This document shows, one piece after another, positions 34,372 to 45,699 of a stretch of 64,000 bases of DNA. The notes under the pieces were generated by a model. The model did no database searches. It worked only from the letters and a program-made list of their open reading frames with translations, and was not told the DNA's origin. The position numbers and the translations under genes are program-made. Where the stretch lies: the NCBI GenBank assembly GCA_015501595.1, contig JADNRX010000285.1:1-64000 (forward strand), read 5' to 3'. The stretch comes from Hymenopellis radicata. Lineage: Eukaryota > Basidiomycota > Agaricomycetes > Agaricales > Physalacriaceae. Within the stretch, counting starts at the first letter, position 1; every line of letters begins with the position of its first letter.

Positions 34372-36976
34372 TTAGTTAATATGATTAAACAGTGCTGTTT
34401 TTAAGTATTCCCGCATTGCCTCACCCTTTTCAAGAGGAATTCGATCATCACCTTCTTCATAGCTGACAGCCTCAACTCCCTGTGCACGCAAATCAGCCTC
34501 TTTCTGCATGATCTCCATCCCTTTAAGATAAAAGCTGTCACGACCAACATCAACATCCACCTCATGCTCCGATGCATAAGAATGTAGTGAATAGCGCGGG
34601 TGTCCCGCGGGTGATTGAATTCGAACCCGCACCCTTACCCGCGGTTGGCCCGCACCCGCCGTACGGGTACGGGTAACCCGCCTTATTCACCCTCGGGTCT
34701 TGACGGGTTGACGGGCTACCCTCAGCACGTCCACCCATCGCTGCATCCATGCCCACCATGTCCGAAGTAGGTACCCAAGTCGGGCACCAACTCGACTCGC
34801 GAGCACCCTTGTCCGCGCAGAGCCTGCACCACACTCAGTAAAGGTTTTCATGCCCGTTGGCGACCCCCGAGCAATTGCGCGGGGGCTACCAGCGTGCATG
34901 ATACATGAGTGTGATGACGAGGCGGGAGAAGAACGTGCCGGGAGGGTGTGGATGAGGACGGTGATACACGGGTGACTGTGTACCTAGACACGATGTTGTC
35001 GCCAAGGCGGAGATTGCGAGGAATTGAGCGGCCTGTCCAGATGCGACAGCGACGGCAGCAGCGCCACCTTCTAGTGCAGCTATCCCGCCTTCGAAGATGA
35101 TCTAAAGCCCCAGATCGATGTGCACTAGTATCAAGTTGCAATGGACACTCACGTTTGTCATGGAATCAGCAAGATGCGAGACGAACAGAACGACAAAGCA
35201 CACTGTTTCGTTGTTGAACACAAAACACGCGCATTCGTCGCCGAATCAGGCTACTGGCGCGCAAGTCCGGCATCGTGCAGCCCACGTACGCCCACCAGGT
35301 AGTAGCTGCCTCGTCCTGAGGGCTGACGCTGGGTAAAATCACGTAGAAATGGTGCCGTCGTGAGGTCGAGCACCAGGCGGTCCCGGAATGCATCCGAGGG
35401 CGTCGGCAACGGCCAATCAATCGAAAAAAAGTAGAAACAAGAGATAAGAAGCCCGGAGAACAGTCTGCGGCTGACGAGCACGTCTACAGCGACGTGCTGT
35501 GGAGGTAAGAGGTTGAGATCTGGGGATCAGTCTTATCTGATCACGGGTGACCACGGGTCACGCGGGTCACGACGGGTGAACGGACCGAGACCCGCACCCG
35601 TACCCGCGTGTACCCGTACCCGCGACCCGCTGCGGGTCACCTGACCCGCGCTATTCACTATAAGAATGCAATGTGAGACAAGCCATGATCCAAAGACTGG
35701 CAAATGAGCGACTACGCTCATCATCGATGCGAACTCGCAATCCACGAAGGGAGCTGAAACGGCCCTTTGCAAATCCTATCGCATGCTCCGAGCGTATGCG
35801 AACATTCGATACATAGTAGTTGTACTGAGCGTTTTCGGGAATATTGCTTTCAGGTCTATAGCATCCTAAATGAGATTTGATCGTTGAGATAAAGAAGGGA
35901 AATCATACGCTTTATACGGTGCTTGACACCAGTCGCGCAGTGGATACGCCGAATCAGCCCAAATCCATTCCCCCTCCTCAAACAGCTGTTCGTGTTCTTT
36001 GTATACACGAGTATCCATCCAGGCTGTCGCGTCGTGCTGACTACCAGGTAAACCGAGACTGAAATCAACGATTCGCAGATCTGGAAGATTAACAACCTGT
36101 TGAAGCATAAGCAGGAGTATATCTGAGGATGTTTAATCAACTTACCTGAAGATTAATGGAATAGTTGCTCTTCCGGTCGAAATAGACATTCCCATAGAGC
36201 CCAGGTCGAGCATAGAGCGGAATAAGGGATCCATCGACCATCAGCCAACCGTGACGCCAGGCTGGGCAAGAATGATCCTCGGTCCACTGCTTGGCAGCCT
36301 CTTTGTCAGATGCAGTCGGCCATCGAACAGCAGAACGTCGAAACTCCTCTGAACATACCGCCCGCATGACACGAACCGTACAGAGTGCAACAGTCCCATA
36401 GCCAATGCCTGCCCACAGTGCCACTTTGAGCTGGCTAGCAGCATTTCCAAAATGACCAAAGCGGTAGAGAGTAATAGCAAGTTGGCGCTCTACGGGCATC
36501 TGCTCGTGGTTCGAGTTATTGTGAAAGGCTTCGTGGTGGCGGATGGTGTCAAGAAGGCTATCGAACGCATCGGGAGACATGCGAACGAAGGAACGGAATA
36601 TCTCGGGACGATTGAACTTCCAATCTGTAAGAAGAAGATCGAGCTGCGACGCTGACTTCGTGATACGCTCGTCGCGGCCATGGAGATAACGTTCGGAATG
36701 TATGGCAGCCAGGGACTCCAATAAAATGGTGCTCTCCCTTGTCTCGATATCATCTTCAACGTCTATATCGTTGCAGTCCATAAAGTCGAAAGTGGACCCG
36801 TCCGAGGATGATGAAGATAACCCATCCGAGGATGATGAAGATGACCCATCCGAGCTGGACGATGAGTCACTGTCAAGAGCCTGCAAAAGATCCTCCTGAG
36901 CCTCAGCTATGAGAGATACAAGGAAGGCTTCAAGAAGAGCTTGGGTGACTTGCTGCCGTTCTGTTGTGGTGGGCAT
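34372..36976 (-). pseudogene. HARBI1-like DDE transposase, disrupted by a hAT insertion
   Basis: Exons 36976-36146 and 36096-35909 and a last exon from 35855 to 34372 that is split by the hAT element at 35660-34585. Counting the 8-bp duplication once, lengths sum to 1419 nt, an exact 473 codons. The acidic Ser-rich N terminus is followed by the DDE_Tnp_4 core: VDGSLIPLY, LPGSQHDATAW, ADSAYP and VRIRSEHAIGFAKGRFSSLR. After the insertion site the frame resumes with SEHEVDVDVGRDSFYLKG and ends KTALFNHIN. The catalytic core lies upstream of the insertion, so a C-terminally altered protein is still possible. Confidence 0.88.
34585..35660. mobile_element. Non-autonomous hAT element (1076 bp) in the Harbinger transposase
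   Basis: Target duplication TAAGAATG at 34577-34584 and 35661-35668. Terminal inverted repeats TAGTGAATAGCGCGGGT are perfect over 17 bp, with GGGTACGGGTAACCCGC-type subterminal repeats at both ends. There is no transposase frame. The interior has a near-palindrome starting CCCCCGAGCAATTGC (about 34866) that recurs in a related sequence at 49.99 kb. Insertion falls in a serine/tyrosine codon stretch of the transposase last exon. Confidence 0.92.
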
Positions 36977-37239
36977 CTGCGACGTGTATGACTGTTATCG
37001 ATGAACGACGCGACGCGCGAGAAATATATTTCAAACTCCGACGGTGCCGGGGCAGCCGTCGCGCTGTCCCCGAGACTGTAGCAACTACTGTAGCGACTAC
37101 TTGTAGCAAGGCTGTAGCAACTGCTACATTCAATTTTGACATACCTATTGGTTAGCAGGGGCGCTAGAAACAGTACGAGGACGAGGACCTTTATCGCGAT
37201 GATTCTGGGTTTCCATTGGCTTTGAAGGGGAGCCTCTGC

Positions 37240-37420
37240 CAGTGTGCTTGGAGGAGTCGGCGCGTACCCCGCTAACGAAAATATGGTTGACTGCGTCCGT
37301 CGATCACAAAGTACGAACACTTCCTTTTTCAACCCTCGAAGTGTCCGGTGCGCGTTCCCAAGCAGAAGGGACGCGGCAGAACATGCCCTGTTCCGCAGCC
37401 AGGACAACCAGTTTCGTCGC
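37240..37420 (-). repeat. Dispersed repeat, relative of the 10.32-10.51 kb segment
   Basis: Reverse strand gives SLLLGNAHRTLRGLKKE, against SLLLGNVPRTLEGLKKE at 10.33 kb on the plus strand. It lies just outside the Harbinger element. It may be a shared exon of an unrecognised gene. Confidence 0.4.
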
Positions 37421-37569
37421 TTTCTCCAAGATTAGACTGTGAAGGTGGTGGATATCCTTACGTCGGCAGTTCGTTAAGAGACGATTTGACAGGTGAGCTA
37501 CTTTTTCATCCTTCCGTCGGAGAGAGCTCCGAGTTATCTCGTACAGGAGCAGTAAGAGCGGTTAAAGAC

Positions 37570-38040
37570 CCTGGAGGTGGTCGTGGTCGAGAGTAAAGCG
37601 CGATCACTTTTCTTCTGTACCGCTCCACCAACTTCTCTCCACAACTTGCGTGTAATGCTCACAGAAAGCCGAATTCCTTTGGACGTTCTCTGGCATCAAT
37701 CTGCCGTCAATCGTCCTGGTCCATTCCAAACAGTCTACTTGAAACCGCTGGAAAAAAGAGGGCGTGAAACTGACATGCTCGTGGAAAGCGTGGAATCCGC
37801 CGATATCGAGCCAGGATAGATGCTGGTTTTTTGGGACGATGCTCGTGTCGAGGCTTCCCTCGTTGGCCGTTTCTGCTCAAATGGAACGAGGGCTGTAACT
37901 TGCTGAAGAGCGACCTGTATCGCGTCGCGGGCCTGTCTTGGTGCGCTTTTGCAGTATTTCGAACTGCTTGGATTACTAACCCTTTCAAAGGCTCGGGGCA
38001 ATGGGGCTACTCGTTCTCGCGTCCGACGACAAAATATACG
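37570..38040 (+). repeat. Segmental duplicate of 21290-21700
   Basis: Second copy of the block described at 21.3 kb; it carries extra sequence (GGCCTGTCTTGGTGCGCTTT and following) missing from the first. No conserved frame. Confidence 0.5.
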
Positions 38041-38388
38041 GGAGGATACCGCTCGCATCTACTTCCCCCTTCATCCATCGAACCATCCCCGCGCATCTAT
38101 CACCCTGTTGTTGGGGCATCTGTCCGGATATATGGCAAAGCCGTTCACACAGAATACTACCAAGTACGGGACAATGCATCTCCCTTGCTACTTGTCGTGG
38201 CGTCGTTTGGACTGGTTCAGACTAGCTATCCGGAGTGAGCAGCGGTCGTATCACCCAACCACAGTATGTCTTTATTTTTATGCTGTTTTCGAAAACATAA
38301 TCCCTTCCCATGAGGAGTATTCCGAATCTGGCTTTTGAGCGCAATCCACGTCGGTTTATTTCCTTTTGGTGTTCGAGCGAGCGAGATG

Positions 38389-38777
38389 TACTGTACCGTT
38401 TCGACCGCAAGTTCGCATAACGCGTCACGCGGGCCTGAGAACCGAACTTAGCCTAAACCATAACACATCACGGACCTCAAATCCAGGGTCAAATCGCCCA
38501 AAACGGCAAAAATTTCGGTCCCGCCAACGGCGGGACGTCCAAATATAGTAATTTGGACCCTTGTGCCTGGCTACGAACTTGTTCCATATAAGTTCGTAGC
38601 ATAACGCGTCACAGGCTGCGAACCTACGGTCGAAACGGTACAGTATTGGAATGGCACAGGGGCGGGACGTCCAAATATAGTAATTTGGACCCTTGTGCCT
38701 GGCTACGAACTTGTTCCATATAAGTTCGTAGCATAACACGTCACAGGCTGCGAACCTACGGTCGAAACGGTACAGTA
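38389..38777. mobile_element. TACTGTA-type MITE with internal tandem duplication
   Basis: Ends TACTGTACCGTTTCGACCG (left) and reverse complement TACTGTACCGTTTCGACCG (right), followed by A[AG]GTTCGCA-like sequence. A 132-bp unit starting CGGGACGTCCAAATATAG is tandemly repeated at 38531 and 38663; the repeat includes the right terminus plus about 17 bp of flank (TTGGAATGGCACAGGGG). The two units differ at about one base (GCGTCAC versus ACGTCAC). No coding capacity. Confidence 0.75.
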
Positions 38778-39317
38778 TTGGAATGGCACAGGGGTCGACT
38801 TCCATGGTGGGCTTTTTTTCATCTGTCTGTTTAATAATTGAACTAATCTCAGTCTAGTTGTTAGAAGATACGGCGGAAATGGACGACGCGATGATTCCTG
38901 GGGAAGAAACGATCGTACTTTATTTCGGTTCGCGACTCTGTGCTGTCCATTTTCTTCGACTAACAACGTGTGCTCATGTAGCTTTGACGCCCTCATCCAC
39001 GATCTTCTCCAACACCACCAGGCTCCATTCTGACTCTATTGTGCGTGGTCTAGTACGAGAGACGTGACTTCGCCCCGATCTGAGCCTCTGCTTGCCAGGC
39101 TACCATGAGTCCAAGTCCCGCGCTTAATCCTACCTCATCAGGCCGTCGTCACAGCCTTCTGGCTACTAGTGGTTATGTGAAGTCGGACTACCGCCTACCA
39201 GTGCTACCACCAGTGATATGTCAGTCTTTTCGCGTAATATGAAGTTTTCAAGACCAGGAACTGCAGTGATGCTAACATGCGACGCAGGATGACCACTTAC
39301 CACCACCATCGATATAC

Positions 39318-39780
39318 ATGGTGTCCGTTCCCTCGCCTCAACGCGCCGCCATTACCGAGTTGACGGGCTCTAGACTATCCGTGACGGCATTTTGGCTTAT
39401 CTTATACTCTGCGAACGCGCCTGCCATTTACTTCTACCTCATTCCACGCTTTTGGCCGGGATACATCGTCGCCTCTACGCTCGAGAGGTGCAAAGAGGCC
39501 AAAGGCTCCTTGAAGGATATACCGCTTGAACGCCTGACTGATCAACAACGCGTTATGTGGGACCAGATATGTTGGTGCGTCGTGTCTTGAACAGTAATTT
39601 ATGTGATTTCTGATGCTGTGTATCCCGAAAGTCTCGTGGAGAAGATACACGACCTCTGTGGCCGCGATTACCAGACGAGGCAAGGCGGCTTCGGAGCCTT
39701 GTCAGAGCGTTGAAGGGACTATACAAGGAGGCGCGCGCGCTGTCGGCAGAGATGGACGAGGTTACGCTGAAGCTTGATGT
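39318..39780 (+). CDS. Small single-pass membrane protein (copy 1)
   Basis: The first exon encodes an N-terminal polar stretch, then a hydrophobic segment AFWLILYSANAPAIYFYLIP, then FWPGYIVASTLERCKEAKG and WDQIC near 39570. After an intron the second exon carries RALKGLYKEARALSAEMDEV, ending near a GTATGT donor at 39780; the last exon was not found. The same architecture and even the leader sequence (CCACCACCATCGATAT before the ATG) recur at 44590. Family not recognised; probably a small membrane-anchored protein with a cytosolic helix. Confidence 0.5.
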
Positions 39781-40117
39781 ATGTGACTTTTCCCGTCGCT
39801 GACTGTCCCAGTCCTAATGCCGGTTATAGCAATCGGCGTAACGATGCGCGCGCAATTCTGTACGGTCGTTTCTTGGTATTTGTATGCAGTCGCAATGAAT
39901 TATTTTCCTGCTGAAGAAAGGCATTCGTACATGTAAACGCAGACCTACTTTCTCATCAGGAAAAACCCCACTGGCTTATTTCTCCAGAAATGTCATAAAA
40001 AAGTCAATATTTGTAGAAATGTATGTCTTAGCTTGAAAAAGCCAGGATTGATATGCTTTCGATCAAGCAGAAAAGTAAAAATTTAAAGTGATGCAACTGG
40101 GCTCCAGCAGCTCTATT

Positions 40118-41327
40118 TAGAGTTTACAGGTCCAGTTGCAAAGACCGCAAAAGACCGCAGACCGGACCGGACTGCAACCGTTTAGGACCGGTTGTGAGAC
40201 GGACCGGTTGGCGGTTGCAACCGGTTGCGGTTGACGGTCCTGGGCCATTCTAAGATTATCTGCAACCGGGTAGGACCGGTTGGGACCGGTTGCAACCGGG
40301 TTTTCGCTTAAAACAGGTATATATGCTAGTTTATGAGCTACACAGTGGTTTTTGGACTTGGGTGTGAGTGTACGAATTGTAGAGCAGTGAATTCCGCACC
40401 GGATAGTGTCTGGGTTGATATTTGTAGAGGTCATAATGCATGAGTAATCAATAAAATACAGGTGAAATCACGCTAAATCACGTTTTATTGCCTAATTTGG
40501 TAATGAACTGCTATCCGATTTAAATCCCATTAAATCCAGCTCCCAAAAACGAACATTTCACTCTCTGGAAGTATAATATTTCATGCAGTATTGGTTGCAG
40601 CAGCAGCAGACGTCTACTAGATATCCGATCATGTCCTAATTTGGCCTACTCTGTAGACTGAACAGAATACAGAAGTGCTCAGAATGACTCCGGACACTGT
40701 TCAAGTATTCTTGAAGCACTCTCTCACTGTAGTTGTATTATTATGGTGTTGACTACTGTAATCTTTTGAGTAACCGTGTTCGGTCCGGACTGGTCTCAAC
40801 CGGTTGCGACCTAGGGTGGCGCAGTAAACCTCCGGGGGGTGTTAGTAACGGTATTGATACCGACCCCCCGGGAGGCCCTGGTTTTGAAACCGTTAGTAAC
40901 GGTTTCGATACCGGCACGTGTTTTGAACACGTGATGTGGCGCAGCGGCTCGCCGCCCTCATCCCGCCCTTGTCCCGCCACTCTCAGCTTCTCTTAGCGCC
41001 AGCGCGCCGTCACGTGAAGTGATCACGTGCCGGTATCGAAACCTACCTCCCGACCCCCGACAGTTTCAATACTGTATCGATACCGTTACTAACCGCAGTA
41101 AACCCGAGGTGTATCAAAACCAAGGGTTTACTTCACCACCCTATTGCGACCATTAGCGGTTTCAACCGGTTGCGGACCGCCAAAAGACCGGGTGTGCAAC
41201 CGGTCCTGGTCTTGAACCGGTTGCGGTCCCGGTTGCTCGAAAAATAGCAAGTTTAGGACCGGTTGCGGTCCTTGGTCTTTCCAAATTCGGGTGTTAAGAC
41301 CGGACCGGACCGGACCCTAAAACTCTA
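40118..41327. mobile_element. hAT element (outer), rich in ACCGGTTGC repeats
   Basis: Target duplication GCTCTATT at 40110-40117 and 41328-41335. Ends TAGAGTTTACAGGTCC (left) and, as reverse complement, TAGAGTTTTAGGGTCC (right). Both arms carry many GGACCGGTTGC/CAACCGGTCC subterminal repeats, typical of hAT transposase-binding sites. Non-coding. A second element is nested at 40812-41143, so the original insertion was about 870 bp. Confidence 0.9.
40812..41143. mobile_element. hAT-type MITE (332 bp) nested in the outer hAT
   Basis: Target duplication TTGCGACC at 40804-40811 and 41144-41151. Ends TAGGGTGGCGCAGTAAACC (left) and reverse complement TAGGGTGGTGAAGTAAACC (right). The interior carries GTTAGTAACGGTATTGATACC-like inverted motifs and two GATCACGTG/CACGTG boxes. 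Non-coding. Confidence 0.9.
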
Positions 41328-41339
41328 GCTCTATTCATT

Positions 41340-43400
41340 GATCTGTCTGAGTTCTAGGGTGTCGGCATGACTGCACTAGTCTCGTTGTCGTTGATGACGC
41401 AGTGCGCAAGATGATCAAAATGAAAAATCGTCAAGTCCATTTGAAACTCCGGCACGGACCGATGGACCGATGACCAGCTGCCATCAAAATGAACCATGGC
41501 CAAACACGGTTCAACACTTCTTGCCTTCTCCTCACGACCTGGCTACGACCACAGCGCGCGACGCCCACGACCATGTTCAACGACTTGCCGTAGCTAGCGA
41601 TCAGCAACAGCGGGGAACTTTATGGATGGCATATTTGGCCCCATAGACGACCTCAAGGTGCGTCTCGTCAAACCAACTTGCACATTCCGCCTCCTCCATC
41701 CACTTTCCTCGCTTCCCGGTGACACGACCTTCCGCTAACATCGCCTTTTCAGGCCCGTACTGCGGCATAAGGACGGCGGCCACATTCCCCCGAAGGTAAG
41801 CTCGCCAACGAGCCAAATCTTGCTTGGGACCTTGCCACTCATGCTGTAGGTCCGTTGGTCATTGTATTTCCCCTCCCTGAAGCATGCCTTACCCCTCTAG
41901 GACGACTTCGGCGGTTCACTAACGCAGCCAGTCATGACACTCGGGGATAGGCACGGTATGCCCTCTTATTTTTCATTGTTGTAAACTAATACCCCGACAG
42001 TTCTGTGTGCTCTGCGCACGCTTATGACCAAGCCAACAAGCTGCTCGACCAGGCATGAGCTCAAGTGCTCGGCGAACGTCGTTATCAGGTACGACAAGCG
42101 CCCGTCGACAAGAGACATGCGAGACTGACCGCTTCTGTGCAGGGTGCTCTCATGGCATGTTTGCTGAACACGGATAACTGCTTGATGATGCCAACTCCGC
42201 TGCAGTTGAGTCGACAACGTCCTTGGAGAACGCCGGCCAGGTTCTGGCCTCACCTCAAAGGCAACCCTCGACACGTAATAGCCAGGCGGAAACCCTGCGA
42301 CGCATAGTGACGCGTTGGAATGTATGCGAGTTCATTTCATCTCACTCGTGACTACGCTGATCATCCTCTAAAGTGCTCTCTTTGTTTTCAATTGTGGTCA
42401 GGTCGGAGGACGTTGTCGATGGATAGATATTGGGATCGTATTGTCCGTAATATCATGTCTGTACCCACTATGTAGTCTTGTGTTCGTAGTTGTTCAATAT
42501 ATGTTGTGTTCTCTACTCTTCATTGGTGTGTTCATGGCATTAAAATCAGTACAAGAACAGGCTAAATCTCGCTCTGAACAGCTCCTGATTCAGGCTTTTC
42601 GAAGGCTTTTCGAAACTTAAATCTGCTTGGGGAAAAGGAGGGATACCGAAGATTTACAATTCCTCCAAATCTGCTGAAACAGTGAATATCTGGTATTTCA
42701 TGTATATTTCGACTATTCTAACGATTTCAGGAGATATTTGCCAGTGGGGCAATTCCTGATGCTCTTGCCTCGCCACGCTTTCCTCTATCCAACGTCATCC
42801 TGGATATTACAATTTGTGCTAGCCGCCGCCGCCGGCTGCGAATATTGTCTCGCTTCCACGCATCTCACTGTCTACGGTCTACGCCATCTAATAGTCAGTC
42901 CTTATAATTATCGCATTCGAAACCATCTTCATGAATCGTCAAGATGACCTTCAAGTTGTCTGATTTTTGTTAAATCGTCGCCGTGGACGATACCTGCCGG
43001 CATGTACAATGATCTATGGTACTGGCGAGCCTTTCAATCATCAATGTCATGGGCGAGAAGATCGTCACCGTCGCGTTCCAACGGTAGTGGATCTCCTTGA
43101 GCAAGTCTATTGTCCATCGCGGAGAAAATAGCTTCCCGTCCGAACGAAGTATCAATTCATTATGTTCGTTTCTGCAGGCCGATTTGATACTAAGAAAGTA
43201 TGGCTCACCTTGGTAGCTGTGTCAGGACGCGTGACCTTCCCAGCGCATTATACTCAGTCATGTTTTCGTCTTTCGTCCTACCCTCATTTACCTCTTCGAC
43301 TTTCTAGACGCCGACCTGTACTGCTGCCGACCTTCTGATTTATTTGTTTCAAACAGTAATCGTACACCGGCTATACTTTGTTGGCATACCTAAATCCCGC
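41340..43400. other. Gene-poor interval
   Basis: Short frames only. Reverse-strand 41816-41601 (ending EVVYGAKYAIHKVPRCC) and a plus-strand spliced-looking stretch at 42050-42306 are the longest; no family recognised. Confidence 0.35.
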
Positions 43401-43420
43401 TCGCGCCTTGCACGATCATC

Positions 43421-43540
43421 ATGGCGGACGACTTCACACCTATTCTGCCTCTTACTTTGCTCATAACATCGACGGAGAGCGGTGTTTCTTTGCCGGGCAT
43501 AACGACGCTCGGCGAAGAGAATCTGGAGAAAGAGGTCCTC
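43421..43540 (+). pseudogene. Decayed Sm-like exon
   Basis: ATCATCATGGCGGACGACTT opens MADDFTPILPLTLLITSTES, aligned with MAEDFASFLRHTLRITTTDS at 6387; similarity then fades and the frame ends at 43545. This is the fourth occurrence of this exon in the window. Confidence 0.4.
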
Positions 43541-44589
43541 GTATAGCGTACACCCAACGACGCGCTTGGAGAACACGGCTGTTCAAACTTCGTCACCTTC
43601 GCCCGATTTCGATCCCTGAAATCACGTTTAACTTGGAGACGACGATGCATATGAAGGGCGATAGCCGCATCACGTCGACGGGCTATAGTGCGTTTTCAGT
43701 CTTCAAAACTACGTACTTGAACTAATCGTTGATAGTTTCAACTCCTATCGAGAAGCCGAGTGGTCTCAAGTTCGCCTGTTTTCCCTCTATCGCGATCCCC
43801 GCGCGCTCATCGCCAGAAACAGTTCGTACCCTCGAGGAAAGCTTTCCGTTCTAAAGAAGAAAAGCCCCTCATACTCCGATCTGTCTCAGGCGAACAACAC
43901 CACGCGCAACGACCAAGGGAACGTCAACCTGTCTGCCTCGAGCGCTGACTATCCGTTCTCGCAATCACTCGGGCAGCAAAGCGCCTATAGGACATTGCCA
44001 ATCTGTACTATGAGACTGATACCGAGCCTGCTGAGAGCCAGGATTCGCCAGAGTTAGCAAGCAGGATGGAGATGGACGACGAGACTAGTAGCGACATCGA
44101 CGATGAGGTATGCAGGATCGTTAGTCGCGTTATTGACATGCCTAAAGCGACTACAGGTTGTCCCCGTCCGGCGGCCCAAAACTCCTTGATAACTGTGACC
44201 ATTTGGGGGTAAGCTACAAATGAGCGGGTATGCTGAATTATCGCGCTGTTAAGACGGTAAGAGGAGGAACTACCAAATAAACCAGAAGCGTGCGGTCAGT
44301 GTAGTGATTGTTGACTAATGGTTCTCATGCATTCCACGGTTTGTTTTTGTTCACCTCGCTGGCCGGTGGGAACTTTTCCATCTTGCGAAGACGCTGAGGA
44401 TAAGACGCGTGAGGTGGAGACGTTGAAGTGCTTATGACATGAGAGGTACTCGGAGCACGCGACGAGAAGCAAGGAAGGACCCGTTGGTGACATAGAAGGA
44501 CGAGAAGGACCCGTTGGTGACATTTCGATACGAGGCCGGGGTCGTAACATGGAACGCAAGATGGCCACTGACCACCACCATCGATATTC

Positions 44590-45062
44590 ATGGCGCCCAG
44601 TATCCCGCCCCAGACCGCCCCCACGGCCGAGCTAGCATCCTCTGGGTTGTCCCCAGTGGTATTCTGGCTTGTATTAATCGCCTCTTCGGCCTATTTCTAC
44701 CTAATCCCATGCTTTTGGCCGGGGTCTATCATCAAGTCTACGCTTCAGAGGTGCAAAGAGGCGCAGGGTCGCATGGCGCACATATCTTTGGGGCACTCTA
44801 CTCTTGAACGACAAGCGTTGTGGGACAAGATTCGCCCAGAATCTCCGTACGTTGACTCTCAACAGCAGAATTCTGTAACCGCCTCTAATGGAATATTCAG
44901 GGACAATTTTATGGGTAACATCAACAGTCTTCGCGCACGCAACAGCGAGGCTTGGAACGATGGGGTATTTGGTTTCCTCGGAGCCTTGTGGGGATTGTAC
45001 AAGGACGCGCGCGTGCTCTTGGAACTTGGAAGAGATGGACAAAATTGAAATACAGCTTGATG
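44590..45062 (+). CDS. Small single-pass membrane protein (copy 2), frameshifted near its end
   Basis: Open frame MAPSIPPQTAPTAELASSGL, hydrophobic segment VFWLVLIASSAYFYLIPCFW, then STLQRCKEAQG and WDKIRPESPYV, with FGFLGALWGLYKDARVLLEL at the end. The next bases in another frame read EEMDKIEIQLD before a GTAAGT, matching AEMDEVTLKLD in copy 1, so one base shift near 45025 removes the native tail. In place of copy 1's intron there is an open stretch QQQNSVTASNGIFRDN. Function unknown. Confidence 0.5.
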
Positions 45063-45356
45063 TAAGTGACCTCTCTTGCTGACTGAACATCTGAATGCAA
45101 ACATTAGTGATAGGTGCTGGGGTTGTAGCGTTATTCAGTCATCTTTGAGTTCAGGGAGATTCATATAACTTGTGATTTGTAGTTTCTTTCTAGATTGTGT
45201 ATCTCCGCTGCCCTTATACGCAGTGGATGACTTTCCATAACGTCTGAAAGCACTTCTAATAATAAATTGCATTCTATGTTAGTTCCGCAAGTACACTACG
45301 AGCAAGCCCGCCATCGATGTTCAAAATCCAACGTTGACGTTGCATGACTGAGCTCC

Positions 45357-45392
45357 AGATGAAACGATGAAACGATGTGATAAGCCGACTAC
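45357..45392. repeat. Upstream block shared with 8840-8875
   Basis: The string GATGAAACGATGAAACGATG followed by TGATAAGCCGACTAC is found at both places, upstream of the coiled-coil protein gene at 8981 and of the coiled-coil exon relic at 45.5 kb. Confidence 0.7.
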
Positions 45393-45519
45393 GTACAAAG
45401 GTACTCAGGTACAAATAATAGTAAACTACTAGTTGTCCTCGCCGACAGTGCAGTAAATATAAGTAACAGTCAGAGCTGCAGGCTGCCCTTGTCACGCGCG
45501 ACGTTGTCACCTCCAATCC

Positions 45520-45656
45520 TTTTCCCATCATCCTGGACACCAAAGCAGAACTGGTCCACAATGAAATCGCGCATCTTAGAGCCGAGCGTGACACTATTCT
45601 CGAAGAGCGCAACAAATATCTATCTCAGCTACAGAAGGAAAAGGTAAGCAATGCCT
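45520..45656 (+). pseudogene. Fourth copy of the family coiled-coil exon, start codon lost
   Basis: Frame reads DTKAELVHNEIAHLRAERDT then ILEERNKYLSQLQKEK and a GTAAGC donor, matching LRKERDEILTGRNHFLSEIQ of copy A. The expected ATG is CTG (CATCCTGGACACC versus CATCATGGACACC at 22.39 kb). No downstream exons of the family are found nearby. Confidence 0.65.
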
Positions 45657-45699
45657 AACATCGACCCGCTGACCGTTCAACAAGTTATAACACGCGAAG

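Larger units (their letters stand above)
32577..37145. mobile_element. PIF/Harbinger-type DNA transposon with 139-bp perfect TIRs
   Basis: Bases 32577-32715 and 37007-37145 are identical as inverted repeats by my base-by-base comparison, starting GGTATGTCAAAATTGAATG and containing GTAGC/GCTAC palindromes. Immediate flanks share only TA (TAG left, TAT right), so the duplication is not clean. Inside are two convergent genes: a DNA-binding accessory gene (32759-34361, +) and a HARBI1-like DDE transposase (36976-34372, -), the two-gene plan of PIF/Harbinger elements. Perfect TIRs imply recent activity. A hAT element (34585-35660) is nested inside; without it the element would be about 3.5 kb. Confidence 0.9.

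Noticed and set aside
34372..34632. Separate small gene encoding MREYLKTALFNHIN at its end
   Set aside because: Its distal part is the last exon of the transposase, and its apparent N terminus (MRVRIQSPAGHPRY) is hAT terminal sequence.
36702..36899. Plus-strand open frame of repeated SEDDEDDPSE-like acidic residues
   Set aside because: It is the antisense reading of the Ser-rich N terminus of the Harbinger transposase, whose domains and splice sites fix the coding strand.
40753..40996. Frames inside the nested hAT pair
   Set aside because: They arise from GGACCGG and GTAACGG repeats and cross element borders defined by target duplications.
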